Source: Enterococcus sp. BWR-S5
GTDB taxonomy: Bacteria > Bacillota > Bacilli > Lactobacillales > Enterococcaceae
Direction: 5' to 3'
DNA length: 57,521 nt
Assembly (NCBI RefSeq): GCF_016745255.1
Contig: NZ_JADOEQ010000022.1
Location: 1-57,521, forward strand
In this document: positions 25,333 to 33,506 of the stretch, in pieces
Layout of the letters: every line of letters begins with the position of its first letter
How positions within the stretch are numbered: position 1 is the stretch's first letter
Notes under the pieces: model-generated
Seen by the model: the letters and a program-made list of their open reading frames with translations, nothing else
Databases searched by the model: none
Told to the model about the DNA's origin: nothing
Made by a program: the position numbers and the translations under genes

Positions 25333-25364
25333 AAAGAGCAGGGCGATTGTCCTACTCTTTTTTT
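25333..25364 (+). terminator. Intrinsic terminator
   Basis: AAAGAG (25333-25338) pairs with CTCTTT (25355-25360), continuing into AGG/CCT after one mismatch, with a T tract to 25364. Confidence 0.8.
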
Positions 25365-25503
25365 GTATAAAAAACAGTGTCCATTCCTTTATTTAATGTT
25401 CAGTTAATACTTTTTGTGATTGGGAGAAAGGTTCGCTCTGTATTCTATTGGTGTAGATAAGAAAAGTGTTGTATTCATTATCAACCAATAAAGGAGTGGG
25501 ATT

Positions 25504-27819
25504 ATGTATTTTCGTATTATTCGAAACGATGTACTACAAAGTAAGCTAATTACAGCAACAACAACGATGTTTATCACTGTAGCAGCAGTGTTGATTACAT
25601 TGGCAGCGGTATTAGGGGTGAACCTGTCTGGGTCAATTGACAATCTTCTTGAGCAGACTAGGAGCCCTCATTACATGCAGATGCATGGAGGAGAGCTTGA
25701 CAAAGAACGAATGCAGGAATTTGCGGACAATAATTCACTTGTTGAACAATATCAGCTTAGCGAGTTTCTCAATATCGAAGGCGGAAAAATTCAAGTCGGT
25801 GACTATACATTTGCCGATAATGTGCAGGACAATGGTATCGCAGTGCAAAATAAAGCCTTTGATTTTATGCTTGATTTGGAGAATCAGCCGATACAGGTAA
25901 ATAAAGGAGAGGTCTATGCGCCGATTGCTTATGTAAAAGAAGGGCTGATTAAGGTTGGCGACGAGCTGACAATTGCGGGAAAAGAACTGACGGTCAAAGG
26001 CGCAGTGCGTGACGGCCAGATGAATGCCAATTTTGCTTCATCGAAGCGTTTCTTAGTTAACAAGGAGGATTATGCAGAGCTATTCTCCGAAGGAAGCTTG
26101 GAATACATCATTCAATTTCGATTGAACGATTTGAGTAAGCTGAACGAGTTTGAAGCAGCGTATCGGGATGCGGATTTGGAAATGAATGGACCGTCCGGAA
26201 CCTTGGGCTTGTTTAAGGTCATTAATGCGATTTCCGATGGGATTATGATTGCGATTCTTTTACTGGTGAGCTTGCTGGTTGTTGCTATGGCATTCATGAG
26301 TATCCGATTTACACTGTTGGCGAAAATAGAAGAAGATTTCAAAGAGATTGGCGTAATGAAGGCGATTGGACTGCAGGTGAGAGACATCAAGAAAATCTAT
26401 CTGGCGAAGTATGCATTGGTCGCTTTTATCGGAGGAATTGTCGGCTATCTGCTCTCTATTCCTTTGAGTCAGCGTTTATTAGCAGATATAAAATTAGTGA
26501 TGGGGGAAAGCGGCAAAGAAGGATTCAGTCAACTGATAGGAATCGTCGGTGTGCTGCTCTTATGGCTCTTGATTCTTGCTTATGTGTATCTGTTATTGAA
26601 CCGATTTAAGAAGATTTCTGCTGTGAAAGCTATTCGGACAAATGGCTCGGAGGAAAAAGTATCTACGCGAAAGCCAATCAGTCTGCAAGCTTTCAAGTGG
26701 CTTCCGACAAACGTATTTATGGGTGTTGTTGATGTGGTCAGTCGTAAGAAAATGTATCTCACGATGCTTTTAGTATTTATGCTGGCATCCTTCATCATGA
26801 TTGTTCCGAGCTTGACCTATCAAAGCATGTCGTCGGAATCATTTACAGAGTATCTTGGTTATGGACAAATGGATATGATGGCTAGTCTTTATCAGGATGA
26901 AGAGACGGAAGTACATGCAGAGCAGCTGGAAAAGAAGCTGACCTCTGATGAAGAAATCGAAGCCTATAATGAAATCACGACGAAGCCCTTTAAGGTCAAG
27001 TCGCAAAATGGTGCAGACAGTATCTTGACCGTTGAGCTTGGAGATCATAATAACTTTCCGGTTGAGTACACAGAGGGGAAGGCACCAATTCAGGAAAATG
27101 AAATTGCATTATCGCAGCTAAATGTAGAAGAATATCAAATGCGATTGGGAGATACTATCACAATTGTTAAAAACGGCGAGGAAAAAGAACTGATTTTATG
27201 TGGTGTCTATTCTAACATTTTTAATGGCGGGAAGACGGCAAAGGCAGCATTTACAGATACAACTACTGAAACGATGTGGAAAAGCTATTTCATCAAGCTG
27301 AACGACCCGACCAAAGCTGATGAAAAAATGGCTGAATATAAGGCAGCGCTGCCTTTTGCCAAAATATACAATGTTTCCTTATACAAAGAACAAATATTTG
27401 GGCCGACCATCCAATCGATAGGAGGAGTAGCACTGGGTTCAATTGCCGTAGCATTGCTTATCACCGGGTTAGTGACGGCATTATTCATGAAGCTGTTAGT
27501 TGTTAAAGACAAAAAAGAAATTGCTGCATTGAAAGCAATCGGTTATACCAACAAAGATATTTCTACTCAATATCTTTCTCGAAGCCTGATTATTCTAGTT
27601 GCAGGCTTGCTTCTGGGAACTTTGCTGGCAAGTACTCTAGGACCCGTTTTAGCAAGTGTAATGATGTCGATGATGGGGATGACCGCATTTCAGTTAAGTG
27701 GTAGTTTGCTGATTTATCTAGGGTGTCCGATACTGATGTTTCTGATGACTGTCTTGACGACCAAGCTTATCAATAAAAAAGCCGGCATAATCAATATTGC
27801 AGAAAATTTAAAGGAGTAA
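25504..27819 (+). CDS. ABC transporter permease with two FtsX domains
   Basis: A 771-aa permease with eight predicted helices in two repeats. Each has one N-terminal helix (residues ~15-40 and ~415-435), an extracytoplasmic domain of about 170-200 residues and three helices. The FtsX signature MKAIGLQVRDIKKIYLAKY and its second copy LKAIGYTNKDISTQYLSRS are clear. The layout is of the LolC/E or MacB-like duplicated type, not the ten-helix BceB. With the ATPase 5 bp downstream it may act in peptide or lipid handling, resistance or mechanotransmission. A two-component system follows. Confidence 0.88.
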   Translation: MYFRIIRNDVLQSKLITATTTMFITVAAVLITLAAVLGVNLSGSIDNLLEQTRSPHYMQMHGGELDKERMQEFADNNSLVEQYQLSEFLNIEGGKIQVGDYTFADNVQDNGIAVQNKAFDFMLDLENQPIQVNKGEVYAPIAYVKEGLIKVGDELTIAGKELTVKGAVRDGQMNANFASSKRFLVNKEDYAELFSEGSLEYIIQFRLNDLSKLNEFEAAYRDADLEMNGPSGTLGLFKVINAISDGIMIAILLLVSLLVVAMAFMSIRFTLLAKIEEDFKEIGVMKAIGLQVRDIKKIYLAKYALVAFIGGIVGYLLSIPLSQRLLADIKLVMGESGKEGFSQLIGIVGVLLLWLLILAYVYLLLNRFKKISAVKAIRTNGSEEKVSTRKPISLQAFKWLPTNVFMGVVDVVSRKKMYLTMLLVFMLASFIMIVPSLTYQSMSSESFTEYLGYGQMDMMASLYQDEETEVHAEQLEKKLTSDEEIEAYNEITTKPFKVKSQNGADSILTVELGDHNNFPVEYTEGKAPIQENEIALSQLNVEEYQMRLGDTITIVKNGEEKELILCGVYSNIFNGGKTAKAAFTDTTTETMWKSYFIKLNDPTKADEKMAEYKAALPFAKIYNVSLYKEQIFGPTIQSIGGVALGSIAVALLITGLVTALFMKLLVVKDKKEIAALKAIGYTNKDISTQYLSRSLIILVAGLLLGTLLASTLGPVLASVMMSMMGMTAFQLSGSLLIYLGCPILMFLMTVLTTKLINKKAGIINIAENLKE

Positions 27820-27824
27820 AGACA

Positions 27825-28583
27825 ATGGAAAAATTAATAATAGGAAAAGGCATCATCAAGACCTTTGGTGAGCAGACAGAAGAGGTGAAGGTATTAAACG
27901 GGATAGATATAGATATTTATAAAGGAGAATTCGTGTCAATCATGGGAGCATCCGGCTCAGGAAAATCTACTCTGATGTACGCGTTGAGCGGAATGGACAC
28001 AATGAATGGCGGAACCGTTGATTTTCAAGGACAGCGATTGAATGATATGACCGAGGAAGCTCTTGCAAATTTGCGAAGAACACAGATGGGCTTTATCTTT
28101 CAACAGCCTACGTTACTGAAAAACCTTTCGATTTTAGATAATATTGTCTTGCCAATGTTGCGTGACAAGAGCAATCAGCCGAAGGAAGTATTTAGTCGTG
28201 CTGAACGTCTGATGGAGAAGGTAGGAATTGAGGAATTAGCTGACCGTAGAATCACTCAGGTATCTGGCGGACAGTTGCAAAGAGCCGGTATCTGTCGTGC
28301 ACTTGTCGGACAACCTGAGATACTTTTTGGCGACGAGCCTACAGGGGCATTGAATTCAAAAGCAGCGCAGGAGATTATGAATAGTCTGATTCGAATTAAC
28401 CGAGAAGGGACAACGATTTTAATCGTCACCCATGATGCCAAAGTCGCAGCGCAAAGTGAACGTGTCCTATTTATGGAGGATGGCTTGATTACAGATGAAC
28501 TGTTCTTAGGAAAGTATATGGAGCGAGAGCTGGAACAGAGAATTGGACAGGTCAGCGCTAAAATGCTGGAGACAGAAGTTTAA
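27825..28583 (+). CDS. ABC transporter ATP-binding protein, MacB/LolD type
   Basis: A 252-aa ATPase with Walker A GASGSGKST, a Q-loop FIFQQPTLL, signature VSGGQLQRAGI, Walker B ILFGDEPTGALN and switch His in IVTHDAKVA. The DEPTGALNSK form is typical of ATPases serving FtsX-type permeases. The C-terminal ~30 residues extend past the domain core. It is translationally close to the permease (5 bp) and is followed by an intrinsic terminator at 28663. Confidence 0.93.
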   Translation: MEKLIIGKGIIKTFGEQTEEVKVLNGIDIDIYKGEFVSIMGASGSGKSTLMYALSGMDTMNGGTVDFQGQRLNDMTEEALANLRRTQMGFIFQQPTLLKNLSILDNIVLPMLRDKSNQPKEVFSRAERLMEKVGIEELADRRITQVSGGQLQRAGICRALVGQPEILFGDEPTGALNSKAAQEIMNSLIRINREGTTILIVTHDAKVAAQSERVLFMEDGLITDELFLGKYMERELEQRIGQVSAKMLETEV

Positions 28584-28662
28584 ATCGATTATCTGGCTAA
28601 TACCTGTTTATTAAGTTAAGAAAGCTCGTGGACTAATCGAACATACTAAGTGGAAAAATAAG

Positions 28663-28697
28663 CACAGTTGGACAGCAGACGGTTCAACTGTGTTTTT
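28663..28697 (+). terminator. Intrinsic terminator of the FtsX transporter unit
   Basis: CACAGTTG (28663-28670) pairs with CAACTGTG (28685-28692), followed by TTTTTGTT. The rest of the 28584-28911 gap contains no gene I can support. It must hold the response-regulator promoter, which I could not fix. Confidence 0.82.
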
Positions 28698-28911
28698 GTT
28701 AAGTGGCTTGGGAGGACAAATGCCGATATAAAGTGTCCTATTTTTCAAAAGAAAGGAGAGCTGAGACTCTTGTTTTATTGTAAAATGGAAGGAGGAGTAA
28801 CGAATGTAGAAAATGAGTGTACTTGTTTTGGCAAAGAGACCCTGAGGGAATGAAAATTTTGAATGTACATAGCAAAAAAGCTGTTAACTAGCTGAAAAGA
28901 GGGATGAATAG

Positions 28912-29604
28912 ATGGGATACCACATACTTGCAGTCGATGATGAGAAGGAGATTATCAAGCTGTTAAAACTATACTTAGAACGAGATGAGCTAACGCTGTA
29001 TGAGGCATATGATGGAAAAGAGGCCTTGACAGTTCTTGAAGAACGGACGATTGACTTATTGATTGTCGATATCCTGATGCCTGAGATTGGCGGTTTTGAA
29101 CTGATTAAACGTGTAAGGAAAAACAGCAACATACCGATTATTGTTATTTCAGCCTGTGTCGACTCCTCTGATCGTATTTTCGGTTTAGAGTTAGGTGCAG
29201 ACGATTATATTATCAAACCCTTTGACCCGCTTGAGGTTGTTGCACGAGTCAAGGCATTGCTTCGCCGGTATAACACATTAGGCTCGAACATAGGGCTTGA
29301 TACCGCTCATATTTCAGTAGGAAGCCTGAAGCTGGATACTCATTCATGTACGGTGCGAACAGAGGCCGAGGACGAGATTGAGCTGTCAGCGGTCGAATTC
29401 CGTGTATTGAAGCTGCTGATGGAAAATCCTGGCAGAGTCTTTACTCGAGAACAGATTTTCGAACAAGGCTGGAAGGATGAAATCGTCAGTGACAACAGTA
29501 TCCGTGTGATGATGAGCAAGCTGAGAGATAAAATAGGTCCTGAAAGAATTAAAACCATTAGAGGCTTAGGGTATCGATTGGAGAAAAATCATGAAGGAGC
29601 TTAG
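28912..29604 (+). CDS. Two-component response regulator, OmpR family
   Basis: A 230-aa protein with a receiver domain (residues 1-120; acidic pair DD9-10, phosphorylated Asp53 in LLIVDILMP, Lys in YIIKPFDP) and a C-terminal winged helix (about 130-225; VEFRVLKLLMENPGRVFTREQI, ending IKTIRGLGYRLE). The kinase gene overlaps its end by 14 bp. Proximity to the FtsX transporter suggests it controls that exporter in response to envelope stress, as in many Firmicutes. Confidence 0.95.
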   Translation: MGYHILAVDDEKEIIKLLKLYLERDELTLYEAYDGKEALTVLEERTIDLLIVDILMPEIGGFELIKRVRKNSNIPIIVISACVDSSDRIFGLELGADDYIIKPFDPLEVVARVKALLRRYNTLGSNIGLDTAHISVGSLKLDTHSCTVRTEAEDEIELSAVEFRVLKLLMENPGRVFTREQIFEQGWKDEIVSDNSIRVMMSKLRDKIGPERIKTIRGLGYRLEKNHEGA

Positions 29605-30514
29605 AAATGCGATTTTAAAGCGGTTTGTCCTTTTCTTTTTGCTGTTGTCTGTGATTGTATCTTTACTTGACAGCTTTGCGTTTGAGTATGGACAATATTT
29701 TTTGGCAGAGGATTATCGGATGTATGCGCTAGTTTTAGGCGGTGTGTCACAAATACTGGCTGTCGCCCTATTTTCGTATTTGTTTTACCGTTCGATTGAT
29801 AAGAAAATTACTGAAAAAAGCCATGAGCTGGCAAAGGCTCAGACACTTCTATTTGCCAATATCGCTCATGACTTGAAAACACCTTTGACAAGTATCAACG
29901 GTTTTTCAAAAGCTCTCCATGAAAATGTGGTAACGACGGAGGCAGAGAGAAACGAACTGGCATTAATCATCCATCAGAAATCGGAAGCTGCAAATGAGTT
30001 GTTGGATTTACTGTTTCAATACACTAAGCTGAATTCAGAGGATTTCCAACTGAAAAAAGAGGCGCTTGATATAAGTTATTTGCTAAAGGAAACAGTAGCA
30101 GAGGTTTATGATGTGATTGAGGCGTATTCGATTGAGCTGCTTCTCAATATTCCTGAGCAGGAAAACGTTCATTTCGTTGATAAAGTGGAAATGAAGAGAG
30201 TTTTTACTAATCTGATTGTCAATGCGTGTCGGCATAATCCAGCGGGGACGAAGCTATTGATTGCTGTCGAAAATAAGGACGACCAAATGGAAATCATCTT
30301 TGCCGATAATGGCACGCCGATTCCGGAAGTACAGCGAGAGCAGCTATTCAAGCCCTTTGTCAGTGAGAACCAAACAGAGCGGAATTTTCACGGCAGCGGC
30401 TTAGGCTTAGCGATTTCAAAAACGATTGCCGATAAGCACGGTTTTAGTCTTGAGTTGAATCATGAGGTCAGTGAGTACACGAAAAAATTTGCCTTAGTAC
30501 TGTTACAGAGTTGA
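29591..30514 (+). CDS. Sensor histidine kinase
   Basis: A 307-aa kinase with two membrane helices (residues ~11-30 and ~46-68) separated by only about 15 residues, so no extracellular sensor domain. The HisKA domain has His93 in ANIAHDLKTPLTS. The HATPase domain follows, with N box LIVNACRHNP, G1 IFADNGTPI and G2 HGSGLGLAIS. Kinases with such short loops usually sense inside the membrane or through a partner transporter, which fits the FtsX system upstream. The start overlaps the response regulator. Confidence 0.93.
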   Translation: MKELRNAILKRFVLFFLLLSVIVSLLDSFAFEYGQYFLAEDYRMYALVLGGVSQILAVALFSYLFYRSIDKKITEKSHELAKAQTLLFANIAHDLKTPLTSINGFSKALHENVVTTEAERNELALIIHQKSEAANELLDLLFQYTKLNSEDFQLKKEALDISYLLKETVAEVYDVIEAYSIELLLNIPEQENVHFVDKVEMKRVFTNLIVNACRHNPAGTKLLIAVENKDDQMEIIFADNGTPIPEVQREQLFKPFVSENQTERNFHGSGLGLAISKTIADKHGFSLELNHEVSEYTKKFALVLLQS

Positions 30515-30688
30515 ATGAAATAATAGGAAACAGTGTTAAAGAATACGTCCTGATATACGGAAGTGCAGCATGGCTATCGGTATATTGGGGTGGAGTTCTT
30601 ACGTAGCTTTACTGATCGAAGGGGTCAAAAAACGCTGGAGATCATTGTATCAGAAAATCAACTCGTCTTTTATTGAAGTAAAAGAGTT

Positions 30689-30720
30689 GTGTTGCACAGG
30701 TGTAACACTTATGTTATTAT
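30689..30720 (+). promoter_or_regulatory. Promoter with overlapping inverted-repeat operator
   Basis: TTGCAC (30692-30697), 17-bp spacer and TATTAT (30715-30720) form a promoter. The near-palindrome GTGTTGCAC (30689-30697), AG, GTGTAACAC (30700-30708) covers its -35 box. A repressor there would block polymerase. The same GTGTTGCAC word recurs at 30979, so the ribbon-helix-helix protein encoded next is the natural candidate binder. Confidence 0.62.
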
Positions 30721-30752
30721 ATCAATAACAAAACAAGGCTAGAGGTGACAAT

Positions 30753-30935
30753 GTGGCAACAGATAAAAATCGAGTAATGATTAGTTTGGATGATAAAAAT
30801 CTGGAAAAGCTGGAGCATTTAGTTGAAGATGCTCGTGACCGTAGAGGGTTGCGCCTGACAAAATCACAAGTAATCGAATTATTGTTGAATACAGTAGAGA
30901 CCTTTGATGATGTTATGGGGAATATCAAAAACTGA
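30753..30935 (+). CDS. Ribbon-helix-helix (CopG-like) regulator
   Basis: A 60-aa protein. A short beta strand NRVMISLDDKN is followed by two helices (LEKLEHLVEDARDRRG, then LTKSQVIELLLNTVETF), which is the MetJ/Arc/CopG fold. The start is GTG behind AGAGGTG. It lies between two copies of the word GTGTTGCAC and 83 bp before an ATP-grasp gene. Autoregulation and control of that gene are inferred. There is no toxin-like partner, so an antitoxin role is not supported. Confidence 0.75.
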   Translation: MATDKNRVMISLDDKNLEKLEHLVEDARDRRGLRLTKSQVIELLLNTVETFDDVMGNIKN

Positions 30936-30978
30936 TTGGAAAGAACAGGAGAGGATTCTCCTTTTCTTTAATGAATAA

Positions 30979-30998
30979 GTGTTGCACTTGTGAATCAC
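30979..30998 (+). promoter_or_regulatory. Second copy of the RHH-type operator
   Basis: GTGTTGCAC (30979-30987) followed by a degenerate GTGAATCAC (30990-30998) repeats the half-site spacing of the operator at 30689-30708. It sits just upstream of the ATP-grasp ribosome site. Confidence 0.5.
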
Positions 30999-31018
30999 TA
31001 GTGAAAGGAGTGGCAGAG

Positions 31019-31768
31019 ATGACTGTCTATATAAGAGAAGCAGCAATACCCACTGAAACCAGTATCAATAAGTACAATGCACTGGTGGGCTTCTATTTGA
31101 GAGGAGAAGAAATTGTTCGCTATCAGTCGGTGAATGAAATCAAGGAATTAAGAAAAGAAGATATTGTTGTTGATTACATCAAAGAGACGTTAGATATTTT
31201 GACCTTGATGGGAATTGAAACAGCTTTTGAAGATTATCCTTCTGAGCTCTCAGCGTTTTATGGCCGTAAGATTCGTACAGGTTTTTTAGGCGAAATCGTG
31301 AATAATCCTGATAATTGGGGACAGTTCGTCAAACCCTTGTTAGCAGACAAAGCGTTTACCGGCAGAGTTGTGAATGGTACACGAGATTTAATTGGTATCG
31401 GCTTACCTTTTGATTTCCCCGTATGGATTAGTGAGGATGTTTCTTTTCAAGCCGAATGGCGAGTGTTTGTGCTAAACAGAAAGGTTCTGGATGTTCGACC
31501 ATATAAAGGCGATTATCATCATCTATGTTACGATGCTTCTGTAGTAGATGAAGCTGTGGCAGCCTGGCAAACGAGTCCTTGTGCGTATGCATTGGATATT
31601 GGTGTTACAGCTGACGGTAGAACCTTGGTAGTTGAAGTCAATGATGGCTATGCGCTGGGAAATTACGGCTTAATGCCTATCTCTGCCTCACAGTTTCTGG
31701 AAGCCCGCTGGCAGGAAATGACAGCTCCCTATTTTGAGAAGCATGAGGTGTTATTATTAAAGCCATGA
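31019..31768 (+). CDS. ATP-grasp domain protein, R2K clade
   Basis: A 249-aa protein. The ATG at 31019 behind AAAGGAG is preferred to one at 30971, whose leader overlaps the second operator. The core contains FVKPLLADKAFTGRVVNG (nucleotide-binding lysine region), FQAEWRVFVLNRKVLDVRPYKG and the metal-binding end YALDIGVTADGRTLVVEVNDGYALGNYG with conserved acidic and Asn residues. It is predicted to be a peptide or protein ligase. It is distantly similar to the protein at 901-1806. Linkage to a dedicated RHH regulator suggests a conditional modification function. The substrate is unknown. Confidence 0.75.
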   Translation: MTVYIREAAIPTETSINKYNALVGFYLRGEEIVRYQSVNEIKELRKEDIVVDYIKETLDILTLMGIETAFEDYPSELSAFYGRKIRTGFLGEIVNNPDNWGQFVKPLLADKAFTGRVVNGTRDLIGIGLPFDFPVWISEDVSFQAEWRVFVLNRKVLDVRPYKGDYHHLCYDASVVDEAVAAWQTSPCAYALDIGVTADGRTLVVEVNDGYALGNYGLMPISASQFLEARWQEMTAPYFEKHEVLLLKP

Positions 31769-31950
31769 TTGATATGCGGTTAAACGTTAGTCAGTAGTTT
31801 TTATGGATTATTTAAAAAGTCGGAAAATAGCACATACATTTTTTATGATTGGCAAATTTTTGGTAAACTAAGAGATGAAGGTAGGAGAAGAGTTATCCTT
31901 GCTTTTCTTTTATCAGTAATGATAAAAAGTTTTTCTTTGTAAGAAATATA

Positions 31951-31979
31951 TTTAGTTTGTGATGAATTTGCTGTATACT
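31951..31979 (+). promoter_or_regulatory. Promoter of the HTH/coiled-coil protein gene
   Basis: TATACT (31974-31979) with TTTAGT (31951-31956) at 17-bp spacing, 67 bp before the start codon. Confidence 0.45.
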
Positions 31980-32046
31980 TTTGGTAGTGAGGATTTTGTT
32001 TGCAGCAGCTTCTGTGCTTTGGCGGATCAACAATGGAGGGGATCTT

Positions 32047-32460
32047 ATGAAATTGCAGGAAGTAAGAAAAGAATATGGGCTTAATCAACCCATTTTTTAC
32101 CAATGGATGGTGGAGCAGAAGCTCATAGAGGAGACAAACAAGGGCTATGCCGTTGGCCCTAATGCTCTGAAGGGGATGCGAACCATATCAACAAGCTATT
32201 TGAATGACACTGGACAGACAATTGACAGAGTACAGGTAACGATTGAAGATACACAGATTTCCGAGTTGCTTCTGCAATATGAACATTCAGGAAAGACAGA
32301 ACTATATGCGGAGAAAGCAGCAACTAATAAAGAAAAAACGACTTCTGAGCTGGCAGCTGAGCTTGCTTGGGCTGAAAAGCGAATCAATGTACTGGAAAAT
32401 CAGGTAAAGCTGTTAACCAGTCAGATGAAGCTCATTATGAGTCAAATCAAAACGAAATAA
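32047..32460 (+). CDS. Helix-turn-helix plus coiled-coil protein, unknown
   Basis: A 137-aa protein. The N-terminal 40 residues (MKLQEVRKEYGLNQPIFYQW, then GYAVGPNALKG) look like a small MerR/helix-turn-helix-type DNA-binding segment. The C-terminus is a long heptad-rich coiled coil (AWAEKRINVLENQVKLLTSQ) probably for dimerisation. The ATG at 32047 lies behind GGAGGGG; an earlier in-frame start at 31981 has none. I do not recognise the family. It directly precedes the bgl promoter but does not appear to be part of that operon. Confidence 0.6.
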   Translation: MKLQEVRKEYGLNQPIFYQWMVEQKLIEETNKGYAVGPNALKGMRTISTSYLNDTGQTIDRVQVTIEDTQISELLLQYEHSGKTELYAEKAATNKEKTTSELAAELAWAEKRINVLENQVKLLTSQMKLIMSQIKTK

Positions 32461-32472
32461 ACAAAGAAAACG

Positions 32473-32501
32473 TTGACATTTCCCTTGAGGTTCGATAGAA
32501 T
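32473..32501 (+). promoter_or_regulatory. Promoter of the beta-glucoside operon
   Basis: Perfect TTGACA (32473-32478), 17-bp spacer, TAGAAT (32496-32501). The leader that follows holds the RAT and terminator. Confidence 0.85.
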
Positions 32502-32552
32502 GAAGACGAAAAATTAGAAAAAAAATCGAATCATGGCGCCGTAGTCGTGATT

Positions 32553-32588
32553 TTGAGTATGTTACTGAATACATCAGGCAGAACTCAA
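32553..32588 (+). promoter_or_regulatory. Ribonucleic antiterminator (RAT)
   Basis: The RNA contains the BglG/LicT-type core GTTACTG and CAGGCAGAAC (compare known RAT cores GTTACTG and GCAGGCAAAACC). It is enclosed by TTGAGT (32553-32558) pairing with ACTCAA (32583-32588). The 3' arm is shared with the terminator at 32583-32640, so the two structures exclude each other. Binding of the LicT protein encoded downstream should stabilise this fold and permit transcription. Confidence 0.85.
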
Positions 32589-32640
32589 GAAAGTGTATGA
32601 AAAGCAGTGTGCTTTTTATAGGCTTTCTTGGGTTTTTTTT
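32583..32640 (+). terminator. Leader terminator controlled by antitermination
   Basis: ACTCAAGAAAG (32583-32593) pairs with CTTTCTTGGGT (32623-32633, one G-U), followed by eight T. It lies before licT and overlaps the RAT. Confidence 0.9.
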
Positions 32641-32657
32641 CTGGAAAGGAGGAAAAA

Positions 32658-33506
32658 ATGAAGATCAGTCAAATATTAAATAACAATGTTGCTTTGGTCA
32701 AAAGAGGGGGATGTGAGGTCTTTGTAGTTTCTAAAGGAATCGGCTTCAGACGGAAAAAAGGAGAGCAGGTTCCTGAGCATGAAATAGAAAAAATGTATAT
32801 TTTGGATTCTTACGACATGCTGGATCATTTCAGCTATCTTTTGTCTCACTCAGATCCAAATGACATCATTCTGATTGATAATATTATTTCCTATAGCGAA
32901 TCGGAGTTGGGGATCATAGCAAGTGATTATTTAAGTTTGACTCTTCTCGATCATTTGGAGTTCCTGTTGAAGCGTGTGGAAAAGAACCAGTTTATCAAGA
33001 GCCCGTTAATCTGGGATATCAAACGATTTTATCCGAAGCATTTTGAGGTAGGCCTCAAAGCCTTGCAGATGATTACTGAACAAAAAGGCATTGAGCTGCC
33101 GGAGGATGAAGCAGTTTCGCTGACCCTTCACTTTGTAAATATGGAAGAGAGTCGGGAAACGAAGGAAGATCGTATCAAGGAAATGAGAGCCTTAAGTGAT
33201 ATCGTTTCGATTATCGAGCTGCATTTTCAAGTGAAGCTGGATGAGCGCTCAACAAACTATATGCGTTTTACAACACATTTACAGTATTTTGTTCAACGAA
33301 TCATTCGCGGAGAAATACATGAGGATGAAAAAGAATCATTAGACCTGTACAAACAGGTCAGCCAACTATACTCGGAATCATTCAAAGCAGTGCAAAAAAT
33401 CAAGGTGTATATCAAGTCGCAGTTTAAGACGGTGATTACAGTCAATGAAGAAACCTATTTGATGCTGCATATTAATCGAGTGACCGAACGACTGGAGGAA
33501 AAATAG
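32658..33506 (+). CDS. licT: BglG/LicT-family transcriptional antiterminator
   Basis: A 282-aa protein with the RNA-binding CAT domain (residues 1-56; MKISQILNNNVALVKRGG, then GIGFRRKKGE), PRD1 (about 65-170) and PRD2 (about 175-280) with the regulatory histidines (LLDHLEF; TTHLQYF; LMLHINR). The ATG at 32658 is preferred, with GGAGG upstream. Phosphorylation by the PTS should set its activity: EII-dependent inhibition at PRD1 and HPr-dependent stimulation at PRD2. The RAT in its leader gives autogenous control. EIIBCA starts immediately after its stop. Confidence 0.95.
   Translation: MKISQILNNNVALVKRGGCEVFVVSKGIGFRRKKGEQVPEHEIEKMYILDSYDMLDHFSYLLSHSDPNDIILIDNIISYSESELGIIASDYLSLTLLDHLEFLLKRVEKNQFIKSPLIWDIKRFYPKHFEVGLKALQMITEQKGIELPEDEAVSLTLHFVNMEESRETKEDRIKEMRALSDIVSIIELHFQVKLDERSTNYMRFTTHLQYFVQRIIRGEIHEDEKESLDLYKQVSQLYSESFKAVQKIKVYIKSQFKTVITVNEETYLMLHINRVTERLEEK

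Noticed and set aside
28668-28853. 61-codon reading frame between the ABC ATPase and the response regulator
   Set aside because: It starts at a TTG inside the terminator stem, has no ribosome site and no recognisable protein features.
25504-30514. Classification of the transporter and kinase as a BceAB-BceS bacitracin module
   Set aside because: The permease has two equal FtsX repeats with eight helices and two loops, not the ten-helix BceB layout with one large loop.
30753-31768. RHH protein plus neighbour as a toxin-antitoxin pair
   Set aside because: The neighbour is a 249-aa ATP-grasp enzyme with no toxin motif, and the spacing and second operator suggest simple regulation.
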